Source of the DNA: Hymenopellis radicata | Lineage: Eukaryota > Basidiomycota > Agaricomycetes > Agaricales > Physalacriaceae | Length of the DNA: 12,095 bases | Assembly (NCBI GenBank): GCA_015501595.1 | Contig: JADNRX010001251.1 | Coordinates: forward strand, 1-12,095 | Direction of reading: 5' to 3' | Shown: piece after piece, positions 1 through 9,100 of the stretch | Layout of the letters: each line of letters starts with the position of its first letter | Numbering within the stretch: position 1 is the stretch's first letter | Notes under the pieces: model-generated | Seen by the model: the letters and a program-made list of their open reading frames with translations, nothing else | Told to the model about the DNA's origin: nothing | Databases searched by the model: none | Translations under genes and position numbers: made by a program

Positions 1-778
1 GTTCAAGCTGACACGAGTCCCGTAGAAGGGGAGGATGACGCCCCAATCCGGAAGCGTCTCACATGCCTTGCCGACGGGTAGGCGAGTAATTGGGCAACGT
101 TACTGCTCACCGTTATACCGGGCTGCCTTATGCTGAAGAACTGGTTGATGAACGCGCCAGCGGCGACGTAAATAATACCAATGATGAATGCGCGGACGGT
201 GAGAGCTGGGAGGCTAGGGTCATCGTGGGCAGACACGACCGCACGGACTTCGGCGTAAGGCGAGTTCTATTAGGAACATAGTCAGAATAGACATAGCGCC
301 AGGCTGAAAAATACGTACGATCGAGACGAGGGCGGCCTCGATCTTCACCTCCTCATAAAGTTTGGAGTAAGCAACGGGGTCGGCCTTGATAGACTCATCG
401 TAGAGATATCGACGAATGATGGACATTGCCCGAGTGGGAAAGTTCTGTAGCGATGCGTGAGCAGGAAGCCAGAAGCGGAAGAGAACTAACCGGATCCCTG
501 TCGTGAGCCTCGACGATATAACTTGAGAGCGTCCTCAACATCCTCTTGCGACATGGTTTCGGCATGCGCCATGGCGTCCTCGATATCGGCCGCGAGAGCC
601 TGCATATCCATGCCGACAACATCCTGGATGGAGACTACAATCGGACAATGCAGACATCATCGGCAAGGAAACATACCACTTCAGCGTTGAAGTGCTTCTC
701 GTCGAAAGAGCTTTCATTGTCGTCGCGGATGGCAGGCTCGGGGGAGCTCGACGTTTGCTTCTTCTCGTCTGCAGACAT
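1..778 (-). CDS. OPT-family oligopeptide transporter, N-terminal part (runs off left edge)
   Basis: This is the first ~209 codons of a proton-coupled oligopeptide transporter (OPT superfamily), a multi-pass membrane protein importing small peptides. Proposed exons on the minus strand are 778-677, 623-491, 444-319 and 266-1, separated by GT-AG introns of 53, 46 and 52 bp. The start ATG (778-776) opens MSADEKKQTSSSPEPA, an acidic hydrophilic cytosolic tail. Exon 3 carries the OPT pre-membrane region (RRYLYDESIKADPVAY). Exon 4 has the family signatures NSPYAEVRAVV, then the first membrane helix (VRAFIIGIIYVAAGAFINQF) and FFSIRQPGITVSSNVAQLLA. Two single-base frame jumps interrupt it. One extra base lies at about 520-522, after which the protein resumes as YIVEAHDRDP. 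One missing base lies in the G run at 75-77, after which it resumes as YPVGKACETLPDWGVILPFY. The family is certain; the specific substrate cannot be told. The remaining ~500 or more residues lie outside the window. Confidence 0.93.
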
Positions 779-860
779 GATAAAAGTCTGAGAGGGCAGA
801 GCCGCGGAAGACTACGAGGGGACTGAAAAGTCTGCAGAAGCATAACTGGGAGTAAGGACA

Positions 861-867
861 TTTAATA
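861..867 (-). promoter_or_regulatory. TATA-like element upstream of the OPT gene
   Basis: The minus strand reads TATTAAA here, about 85 bases before the proposed OPT start codon at 778. The spacing suits a fungal core promoter. The match is weak and rests only on position. Confidence 0.3.
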
Positions 868-3201
868 CACGGGGGCAGAGCGGGCGCTGATTGACAGATG
901 GACAGTGAGTTTGGGAGATCCACATGGTTCACGAGCGTTATCTCTTGCCCGAGGCGGGGTTCATTCATATGCATTCTCCGGACTAAGCCTTTCATCATGG
1001 GGTTCTCGGGGAATAAAACAGCATTCTAACCACAGCCACATTACAGATCTTGGCAAGCGGATAAGCAGAAGGGCTAGATCAAGTGGGGACCAAGGAACCA
1101 CGAAGCTTTGAAATTGGTTCCGGAAAGACGGGTTTAGAGCAGGGCGCTGCGCCACAAGGAAAGGGAACATAGGCCTATGCGGACCTGGACACACATTCCG
1201 GAAACATTTTGATAAGAGCCCGATACCACTAGGCTGCGTCGAGTGAATGAAGCTCTAAGGAACAGGCAGATACATAGGACTAACCACGTGAACGTCGAAG
1301 TCCCGAGAAAGAGCGTAACGAACCAGTTAGACACTACATCGAGTAGTTCATCAACTCCGTGCATTCCTGACAGTGTCAACGAAATGGGGCGTACAACGAG
1401 GCAAGGACTATGTGCATATCCGGAAGTCCATTGCACCTTTCTTTCATCTGGTCGCGTGTGCGTGTCGTCAAAAAAGTCGTTCAACTCGTGTGCACCAAAG
1501 AGATCGAGAACAGCCAACCACGAGGGATTTAGGTGATTGTTGGTCTGCTAAGCACCATATCGCTGCATGTCTTGGCACAAATCATATGGTTCTCACGAGC
1601 GATTGTGAGAGTTGCGGGCTCAATATACTATCGCAGTGAAGGTAGCATCAAGTGTACCTGTTTTCAATCGCCATTGAGAACTATCTGCATCAGGTAGCCA
1701 AGAGCATCAGTTCCACGGACCCACCTGAGCAGATCTGCTGTTCTAGCAGCATTTGTAGACAGGACGGTGATGGTTCAAAAAGGAAAGCAGTCACTGATCA
1801 ACTTACATAAGGTACCCTTACCGCCACTGACATTTCCGTTGACGTTGTTCCGTCCTCACAGCGTGCTCAGCGCTCATCGTTCACTCACATTCACTCACTG
1901 ACTGGCTCAAGACTGGTTCACTCGATTGTATGTCTCAGATTTCTTTGTTTGTAGTCCATCGCCCGGATGACGATGAAAAAGTACTTCTGAAGAGTATTAC
2001 TAGCAGCTCAATCACTGCCTCTGTAAACGTTACGTTTGTCTGTTGACAAACCTGAGAGCGATCTGAAGGAATGAACCTATTATCATTATTATTGAGCTGG
2101 CGCGCGCGTACATGGCCTGCTCGGAGCCGTGACCTCTTTGTCCCCACCCGACGCACATTCCTTGGGCGTCGTTATCACCTTGTCTCACATCGACGATCTA
2201 TATCGATATCATAACCGGACATCTGCGCACTACCCAGTGTTGAAGGGAAAGGGGACAGGTCCAGTTGAATGACCTGGTCCTGGCCGGGGGGGTCGGTCAA
2301 GTTTGAAGTGCTTACAATGTCAAGGACAAGTGTCGTTTCAAGTTCAACTTAACTATACTCGAGTACAAGGAAGAGATGGGAAGGGTTGATGGCGCCTGGT
2401 TCAGAAGAAAAATTTCTTCCGGCGAGTTGGATCCAAAAGGTCATATGACATCAGGGTTTCCTCGTCTTTTCTCGCACATTCCAACTTGCCAGTGCCACTC
2501 GAAGTTTTTGGTAGATGCCCCGTGGTTTTCGCCGGCGCCCTGGCCAGATATCCTTATTGCCCTTCTGCATCCAAGACGACGATTCTATTGCCTAGCTGCG
2601 CCTATCGGTGTCAAATACACATGGTGTATGCAATACAGTAACGCGCGCAGCGACAGCCTCACAGGTATGTAAGTTACCACAGCCGGCGTCTTATCGAATA
2701 TCCGAGCTGCATAGAGCTGCATGCGTGCTAGATGTCATCTTGCTTCTGCAGCACATTCGCGCGTTCTGGTGCGATCGTGTCGGAAGCTTGTGCATTCAGC
2801 GTTCTAAGAATTCACCATTCCTGCGCAGAGTCACGCAATGCAGGACGCAACCAAGCTCGAGTTATCTGGCATGTACAACCATGAACAGCAAGACTACACC
2901 CGCGACTAGCAATTCCTTTATTAGCAGCCTTGGCCTACGGCCAGACTCAAAAGCTTCTCATGTGCCACTATTCGTGTGCAAACGATACGAAGGAGCCTCC
3001 CTTAGGGTATCACGCGAGAGACAAGCTCTACGCCGCTATAATCTTAGCATGTACTTTCCATCACGCGACTACGATTCTACACTGACACTTCAACGCCTCT
3101 TCGTCGACATTCACAATGATCTATATTTGTAGACAATATTTCCGACGATAAGAAAACTCCTACAATGCGACCGACTTCTTTACTCGATCGTTCCTACCGA
3201 A
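868..3201. other. Long stretch without a convincing gene
   Basis: This 2.3-kb stretch lies between the OPT promoter and the 3' end of the next minus-strand gene. It has open frames of 60-174 codons on both strands (the longest is plus, 2608-3132), but none has a recognisable domain, a plausible fungal start context or protein-like composition. Small features seen are iterated TCACTCAC-type repeats near 1880-1907, a short AT palindromic patch near 2190-2210, and a P-loop-like fragment on the minus strand at 1809-1879, listed separately. No tRNA or rRNA was recognised. It may hold degraded gene remains or a gene whose frame is hidden by indels. Confidence 0.5.
1809..1879 (-). pseudogene. Possible start of a P-loop NTPase/kinase-like gene, or a remnant
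   Basis: On the minus strand an ATG at 1879 begins MSAEHAV. One frame away, at about 1845-1809, the translation reads VNGNVSGGKGTL, which fits the Walker A pattern GxxxxGK[ST] loosely (GNVSGGKGT) and resembles adenylate or deoxynucleoside kinase P-loops. A GTAAGT donor follows directly at about 1808, so a first exon ending just after the P-loop is imaginable. A one-base shift is needed to join the ATG to the motif, and I cannot build a convincing downstream protein. A chance match is quite possible. Confidence 0.2.
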
Positions 3202-4082
3202 TCAGGTCGTCCAAATATGATCCTCGTACACAGATGTCTTCACTCCAATAGAGCCTGCAATGCGATTGATATTCTCGACCGTTCGCGGACTTGCGGTCTG
3301 GGATGGGGTCCCCGATCGACTAGGGACAGCAGGACATTGTTGGTTGGGGTAGGGGACAAAGCCAGGTAAAGGATTGCTCCATTCGTGGTCGAAAGGGCCG
3401 CCACGCGGAGGGGGAGAAGGTAATATCACGAAGTTTGGATTGTGAGGAGGAGGAGCCTGTTTCGGAGAACGTGTTTCGAATCTGAGCGCGCTCGGGCGCC
3501 TCTTAACTTGGAGTGGAGGCCCTGGATGTCCTCCAGCAGGAAACTTGAAATTCTCTAACCGAGCTGGGAGAAGGAATTAAATCAAAGGTATGCACAGAGC
3601 ACGCTGAACTCACTTTCGGGTGATGCGCGGAGAGTTTGTGGAGGCACAGTTGCAAGAGGCGAAGGCTACAGAGAGATGAGATTGAAGAAGTTATAACGTA
3701 CAAAGACGTACAGCGAACGGAGCAGGGCTAGAGCTGCGAGACAGACCGACTCTCCGAAGACTGTGTTCTGGAGAAGGGTGGTCGAATGGAGTGTTATACA
3801 CAGCCGCCGTATATCGCTAGTTGATTTCGGGCCTAAGAAGGATACTGAGTAACGCATAGTGTATCTGAGCTTCTAGTGACTTACCGCGCAGGTCGCGATG
3901 ACGGACTTCGAGCTTCGGAGAGCCGTAGCGAGGTAATTCGCCATGGGCAGATGAAGGGGAATCGTTGTAAGAGTAAGGAGCATAAGCAGATCCAAGATCC
4001 TGATCTTGGACCACCGGGAAGGCAAAGACGCGTGGGCGATAGGGTGTGGGGTAGCTGGTCTGGATGCATCATAGCAAGGCAT
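3202..4082 (-). CDS. Unrecognised proline-rich protein, four exons
   Basis: I do not recognise the family. Proposed exons are 4082-3885, 3832-3712, 3665-3614 and 3563-3202, with GT-AG introns of 52, 46 and 50 bp that have strong donors (GTAAGT, GTACGT, GTGAGT). The stop is TGA at 3204-3202. The ~240-residue product is rich in Pro, Ser, Arg and Tyr, without membrane segments or a signal peptide. Readable stretches include VVQDQDLGSAYAPYSYNDSP, YNTPFDHPSPEHSLRRVGLS, LATVPPQTLRASPE, FKFPAGGHPGPPLQVKRRP and, near the C-terminus, TVENINRIAGSIGVKTSVYE. Two one-base deletions must be assumed, near 4030 (after MPCYDASRPATPHP) and near 3810. A TATA box stands about 42 bases upstream of the ATG. Intron placement and proline-rich composition support a real gene; it is probably a disordered protein. 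Exon 2 is the least certain part. Confidence 0.6.
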
Positions 4083-4123
4083 CGTGGTGCGTTGTGGTTA
4101 AAAATCCAACGAAAGGTCGGACG

Positions 4124-4131
4124 CCTTTATA
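4124..4131 (-). promoter_or_regulatory. TATA box of the proline-rich gene
   Basis: The minus strand reads TATAAAGG, a strong TATA match, ending about 42 bases before the proposed start codon at 4082. It lies between that gene and the inverted-repeat element and supports both the strand and the chosen start. Confidence 0.5.
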
Positions 4132-4223
4132 GCACCGAGGGCGGCCAATGCATGCGGCCGCATTTAGATGTCAATAGACCAATGAATAGTAATTGCCACA
4201 GACCATTGTCCGCCCCTTACCAT

Positions 4224-4424
4224 TCACATCGGGGGTATCAAATTTTCTGAGCTGAGAAAATTGTTCGGAAAAGTAGATTTACTGAGTTCAGAAAACCGAG
4301 CTTTCTGGAATTCAATCCCAGCTCGAAAAGTACATTTTTCTTGACTCAGTAAATATCTCAAAAAATCAAATTTTTTGAGTGCTGAGAAAATCGAATTTCC
4401 CAACTTGGGATAATGTCTGAGAAA
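4224..4424 (+). repeat. Left arm of the long inverted repeat
   Basis: This arm pairs with 4573-4772 on the opposite strand. Landmarks shared in the same order are GGGGGTATCAAATTTTCTGA, a GAATTCAATCCCAGCTC block near 4310 and CTGAGAAA at the inner end. Confidence 0.9.
4357..4379. repeat. 23-bp internal palindrome of the element
   Basis: CTCAAAAAA and TTTTTTGAG flank a 5-base centre. It resembles the CTGAGAAA...TTTCTCAG unit at 4417-4439 and lies inside the left arm, with a mirror copy in the right arm. Confidence 0.7.
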
Positions 4425-4439
4425 ATAAAAATTTCTCAG
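4417..4439. repeat. 23-bp palindrome CTGAGAAA...TTTCTCAG
   Basis: CTGAGAAAAT and ATTTCTCAG pair around a short centre. Related CTGAGAAAA and TTTTCTCAG or TTTTCTGAG half-sites recur through the loop, roughly 4450-4560, giving a chain of small hairpins inside the large one. Confidence 0.7.
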
Positions 4440-4572
4440 GCCTTTTTCGTTCTCAGAAAATGCTGAGAAAAGTAAATTTTCTCTGTATTTTCTGGGAAAA
4501 TTCGATTTTCTGAGCTGGATGGCTTGAAAAATCGAATTTTCTCAGCTGCAAAACTTTCTGAAAAAAATTATA

Positions 4573-4772
4573 TTTCTCAGATGTTATCCCATATTGGGAA
4601 ATTCAATTTTCTCAGCACTCAAAAAATTCGATTTTTTGAGATATTTACTGAGTCAAGAAAAATGTACTTTCCGAGCTGGGATTGAATTCCAGAAAGCTCG
4701 GTTTTCTGAACTCAGTAAATCTACTTTTCCGAACAATTTCTCAGCTCAGAAAATTTGATACCCCCGATGTGA
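4573..4772 (-). repeat. Right arm of the long inverted repeat
   Basis: This is the reverse complement of 4224-4424. It differs by one base in an A run (AAAA against AAA), a few transitions, and small changes near the inner end (CAACTTGGGATAATG against CAATATGGGATAACA). Confidence 0.9.
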
Positions 4773-4859
4773 TTGTGGACGAAAAGACCCACATGTTACG
4801 ATCCAAAAAGAGCTCGGACAAACGTCTACAAAGGCACTATCATTTTAGCTGCGTTTTGA

Positions 4860-5916
4860 CTAACGAGACACAAAGGTGACTGATTTATCGAGAGGGAACC
4901 GGGGCATAGGCTTCACCGGAGATTTCTTCCGGTTTGCTAATAGACGCAAAAACATGAAAGCTGTCAATGCAGACAGTGAATACCTAGAGAAACATCAATG
5001 ACACTGACAACTAATGGAGTAAACGTGTACCAAGTAATAACGTAGGACAAATGCGAGTTTCGGAGATTGACGGTAGGAGCGCGACCGACGGGAATTCCCG
5101 ACTGATGTTATTTGAAGCTTCCCCGGCGTGACCCTCTGGCAAAGAATCAGCGTTTCGACATGCCAAGGATGACCCAATCCCACCAAATATCTCCTCGATA
5201 TATACGGGTTGCACATTGGCGCGTTCTCCGCCGGCGTATTCTGCCATGCCATCGATGTCGGTCCAGTAACCATTGACCTTCCTCTGGCCGGTTGTCTGGG
5301 GTGAAAGTGTTTCGTGGCTGTGAGAGGCGAATCATTCCAAACACCTCTACTTCAGCCTCTGGACGACTGAACGACAGGCTCTTCGCTACATCCGAGAGTA
5401 ATGAAGCCGCGGTCAACCAGTATTTGTAGTACCATCTGCGCGCATCAGTGGCGTCACAACATTGACACCAGTTAAGCCTTCGCGAACGCGAGGACCGAGG
5501 AGCATTGCGTGGCTATGATCAAAATCTTCCTTTCACAGCGACTTTGCGCCAGACAAATTCCGGGATGACTGCCAGACTTTGGATGATATTGGTCGTAGAA
5601 AAAGCGTGAAAAGGATGCGGAGCGCACTTTATCTTTCTAGGCAAAGCCAGTGGTGGCAACTCCAATTTCTCTTTGAGCTCATCAATGAGGTTGATTTTCC
5701 ACTGTAGTCGTCTCATTTGCCAGGTCCCAGACCGAAACGTGAAAAACGGAATGAAGCCGACGAGAAGCATCGTTGGTGTTATCCATCGTTCCTTCTTGGG
5801 TTTGTAGAGGGCCGGCACCGACTGTTTTCGTCCGAAAAATTTGGTGAATAATCCGCGCGTTTGGGTAGACCGAAACGTAAAGGCCCTGCGAGACGAGGAC
5901 CAAGTAGAGGGAACAT
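4860..5916 (-). CDS. SHY1: SURF1/Shy1 cytochrome c oxidase assembly factor (mitochondrial inner membrane)
   Basis: SURF1/Shy1 helps build cytochrome c oxidase in the mitochondrial inner membrane, acting in Cox1 maturation. Proposed exons are 5916-5628, 5576-5184, 5135-5031 and 4983-4860, with GT-AG introns of 51, 48 and 47 bp, giving ~303 residues, close to human SURF1. In order: a basic presequence (SRRAFTFRSTQTRGLFTKFF), the first membrane helix (ITPTMLLVGFIPFFTFRSGT) running into the family motif GTWQMRRLQWK, then LPRKINLAVIPEFVWRKV, the HAMLLGPRVREG segment, VDRGF, GMIRLSQPRNTFTPDNRPEE, QWYWTDIDGMAEYAG, VQPVYIEEIFEGHAGEA, PTVNLRNSHLSYVITWYSLS and a second C-terminal helix. Six one-base frame jumps interrupt it, near 5893, 5521-5524, 5423-5425, 5360-5390, 5267-5270 and 5097-5099, and the family sequence resumes after each. 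It is divergently transcribed from SLA2. Loss by decay is unlikely given how intact the motifs are. Confidence 0.95.
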
Positions 5917-5923
5917 GGAGTAC

Positions 5924-5935
5924 TAGGGTTTAGGG
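5924..5935. promoter_or_regulatory. Telobox-like TAGGGTTTAGGG motif
   Basis: Two telomere-like units lie in tandem, 8 bases upstream of the SHY1 start codon. Telobox motifs of this kind are known promoter elements bound by Myb/TRF-like factors in several eukaryotes. A function here is inference. Confidence 0.35.
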
Positions 5936-6027
5936 TCTCCTTACTTTAATTACTTGGCACGCTCATTGGAGCCGCGTTCCGTGACACTGCCTCTTTCATT
6001 CGCGCTACCATCATCAATCAATAGCGC

Positions 6028-6032
6028 CCAAT
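6028..6032 (+). promoter_or_regulatory. CCAAT box
   Basis: CCAAT lies about 108 bases upstream of the proposed SLA2 start, a usual place for a CCAAT-binding (HAP) complex site. Evidence is motif and position only. Confidence 0.3.
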
Positions 6033-6139
6033 GCATGTAGTCTCACATTGCTCGACTCTTACTGGCAGTGCTGACAGACGTTTACAGGTATGGTCGAAAT
6101 TCTCGCCAGAATGGCCCCGGATTCGACATCGAAGAGGAA

Positions 6140-9100
6140 ATGCATTACCCCACCCGTCCAGTGGACAAGGACAGGGCAGAACAGGAGCTCGTGGTCAATA
6201 TAAAAAAGGCGACGAGTCCAGAGGAGACTGCCCCCAAACAGAAACATGTCCGAAGTAAGATGACCCCTTCGTTAAACTGCATCGTCTCACAACAAGTCCG
6301 GCAGAATGCATCGTCTTCACTTGGGATTACCACACATCTATCTCATTCTGGTCGGGTCTTCGGGTGCAACCCATCCTCGCTGATGAAGTCCAGACATTTA
6401 AGGCTCTCATCACCGTCCACAAGGTTATCCAAGAGGGTCACCCAAACGTACGTCGCCATCTCTTTCCTACCAATATATGACCAACGCGCGTGCTGTAGAC
6501 AATCAAAGAGGCCCACAGTCAGGCGTCTTGGCTGGAGACCTTCTCTCGTACTGTGGGCGGCGATGGCCAACGAGGCAAGCCCGCGCCTCATTCATTCTCG
6601 ATGACTGTTCATGACGATTTCCGCAGGCTACGCCCCGCTCATTAGAACTTACGTTACCTTCATCCTGGCCAAGCTGCGCTTTCACCGCATTCGGCCAGAA
6701 TTCAACGGGTTGTTTGAGTACGAGGAATATGTCACGCTCAAGGGCATCGATGATCCCAATGAAGGGTAAGCCCCAATGCCTAACATTTGAACGCGAATGA
6801 TCTCGTACTCTAGTTATGAGACGATATCCGACTTGATGTCTCTTCAGGACCAAATCGATTCTTTCCAGAAGATGATCTTCTCTCATTTCCGTCATTCAAC
6901 TAACAACGAGTGTCGTATTTCTGCGCTGGTCCCCCTTGTGAAGGAAAGTTGGGGTATTTACCGCTTCATCACAAGCATGCTGCGCGCAATGTACCGAAGT
7001 GCGTCTTGCCTACGAAGATACAGGACTGTAGCGTTAACTTTTCCCAGGAACGAATGACACCGATGCCCTGGAGCCTTTGAAGGAGCGCTTCCATTCACAG
7101 CACTACAACTTGCGCAAGTTCTACTACGAGTGCTCTAACCTCAAGTATCTGACCGGTCTCATCAACGTTCCCAAATTGAACGCCGTTCGTTCTTCATCGT
7201 TTCTTCCCTTGGCCGTTTTCTGACTTCCATTGAAATTAGGAACCTCCCAATCTTTTGGATCATGGAGATGCACCTGATCTTCCAGCGCGTCCCAAGACTG
7301 TCTCAAGCCCACCTCCTGCTGCACCTTCTCCTTCAGACGTTAATGAGCAAGCCCGTCTTCTCAAGCAGTATGAAGAGCAGCAGGCTGCACTCAAAGCCGC
7401 TCGAGATGCTGAAGAGCGGGCGCGCCAAGAAGCCGAGCGACAACAACAAATGGAGTTTGAAAGGCGACAACGAGAACAGGAAGAGGCGCAGCGCTTAGCT
7501 CAAGAACAGCTCATGCTCCAACAGCAGCAGATGTATAACAACCAGGCTATGCAACAGGCGGGTGAGCTTGAAAGAGAGCTGCTTGCCATGCGTGGACAAT
7601 ACGAGCGGGACCAGATCTTCCTGGAACAATACGATCGCGTACGTTTTAACACCTGGTCTCGTTGGAATCTATCTTCACACATCCTTCATAGCGAGTTAAA
7701 GCTTTGGAGGCTGAACTTGCTGGTGTTACAGCCAATGTCAACTCACAAATGGCCTCTAAAGATCTTTTGATCCAGCAGCTCCAGGATCAAGTTACTCTTT
7801 GGCGCAACAAATATGAGGCTCTAGCAAAACTCTATAGCCAGCTTCGTACCGAGCATCTGGACATGTTGTCTAAATTCAAGAATTACCAGCTCAAGGCGAA
7901 CTCTGCTCAGGAAGCCATTGATCGTATGGAACGGATGGAACGTGATCTCAAGGCGAAGAACTTGGAGTTGGCGGACATGCTGAGGGAACGGGACCGAGCT
8001 CGCTTCGACGTGGACCGGCAGAAGTCCTCGCACAAAGACGAGATCGATCGTTTACGGCGCGAACTCAATTTTTGCGAATGAACGGGCTGAAGACGCGTCG
8101 CGATCGAAGAATTCAGAAGTTTCCACTGTTCTAACGAAGTATAACCGGCAAATCTCCGAATTGGAAGATTCCTTACGGGCAAGTTAATCTAACAGAGTGG
8201 TCTTCGATTGTTGACGTTGTTGTAGGCCAAGCAACTTCAGATCGACGAGCTACTGTCTAAGCTTCATGGAGCTTTCCGATGATCTGGACAGGCTGAGGGA
8301 GGAGAAGGACCAGGAGATCATGTTTATGCAGGAAGGCATGGACAAAACTCTCGAAGAGTTGGCTGAGGCACAAGCGGTCCGTTTGGTTTTTATTTATGCT
8401 CCAAATCTAATTTCTCTCTTAGAACCAAGGCATTGTTTGACGAGACGACGAATGCTCAGATTGATACGCTCATCTTGGACAACCGCAAGAAGCTCAATGA
8501 AATCATTGGTAGGTGGTACAATCGCGCGCACGTTACCCTTCGTTGAACGCGTTTATCAGATTCCATTCTGCAGGCATGCATGCAGAAGGTCGACGAATCC
8601 ATCTATGAACTGGAGTCTATCACTCAGGCTGGCAACCCTTGCTTCTACACCGGAATACACGCTGTCCATGGTCGAGAAGGCCATGAATAATGCCACCGAC
8701 TTCGCCACCATCTACAGCTTATACTTGGGCGGTGAGCGTGGAGGCGATCATGTCGATGTTATCAAGAGCGCCAACGAGTTTTGCACAATCGCTATCCGAG
8801 GTCCTGATAAACGCCAAAGGCATTACCCGTCTGGCCAGCGATGACGACGCTTCCGACAAGCTTGTGAACGTTGCCAATTGGCGGGAGATAAGGGGCTGCG
8901 CTTCTTCCTGAATCTGCAGTCGTACAATTTAGACTCAAACCTCCCCATCAGCGTAAAGAGATCGTTATGTTGAATAATAGCGAGTCTCGGACGCTTTGAC
9001 GAAGCTGTCCGAAGTGGTAGATGCGCTCATCCCAAGGGTGCGAAATTGTCTAAATCCAACGGAGATATTGGAGACCTTGTGGAGCAGGAGATGTTGGGCG

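Larger units (their letters stand above)
4224..4772. mobile_element. Foldback/MITE-like inverted-repeat element
   Basis: The left arm (4224-4424) and the right arm (4573-4772) are reverse complements over ~200 bases, with only a handful of differences and one 1-base gap, roughly 96% alike. Both ends start TCACATCGGGGGTATC, followed by AAATTTTCTGAGC. The 148-bp loop (4425-4572) is AT-rich and made of shorter imperfect palindromes. No coding capacity was found, so it would be non-autonomous. I see no clear target-site duplication: the flanks are CTTACCAT on the left and TTGTGGAC on the right. As RNA from either strand it would form a long hairpin. It sits 88 bases past the SHY1 stop and 142 bases upstream of the start of the proline-rich gene. 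The transposon family is unknown; the repeat structure itself is certain. Confidence 0.85.
5917..6139. promoter_or_regulatory. Short divergent promoter shared by SHY1 (minus) and SLA2 (plus)
   Basis: Only 223 bases separate the two proposed start codons. The region has no clear TATA box. It contains a CCAAT sequence on the plus strand (6028-6032) and a telomere-like TAGGGTTTAGGG (5924-5935), which reads as AAACCCTA on the SHY1 strand, just upstream of the SHY1 ATG. A possible 5'UTR intron of SLA2, ending TTTACAG near 6087, cannot be excluded. Confidence 0.6.

Noticed and set aside
1134..1517. 127-codon open frame on the minus strand with a stretch AVLDLFGAHELNDFFDD
   Set aside because: Part of it looks protein-like, but no family was recognised and it does not join to the P-loop fragment by any clear splice. 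It is left as unsupported.
2608..3132. 174-codon open frame on the plus strand
   Set aside because: The translation shows no domain, has no credible start or intron context, and its Cys/Ser/Arg-scattered composition looks like chance. No transcript signal could be seen.
4682..4879. 65-codon plus-strand open frame
   Set aside because: It starts inside the right arm of the inverted repeat and ends antisense to the SHY1 C-terminus; it is a shadow frame.
5924..5935. Telomere or subtelomere
   Set aside because: Only two telomere-like units are present, between two housekeeping genes; this is at most a promoter motif or relic.
8509..8580. A further frameshift near GCATGCATGCAG in SLA2
   Set aside because: Using the acceptor TTATCAG at 8559 instead of CTGCAG restores the frame exactly (DSILQACMQKVDESIYELE), so no indel is needed here.
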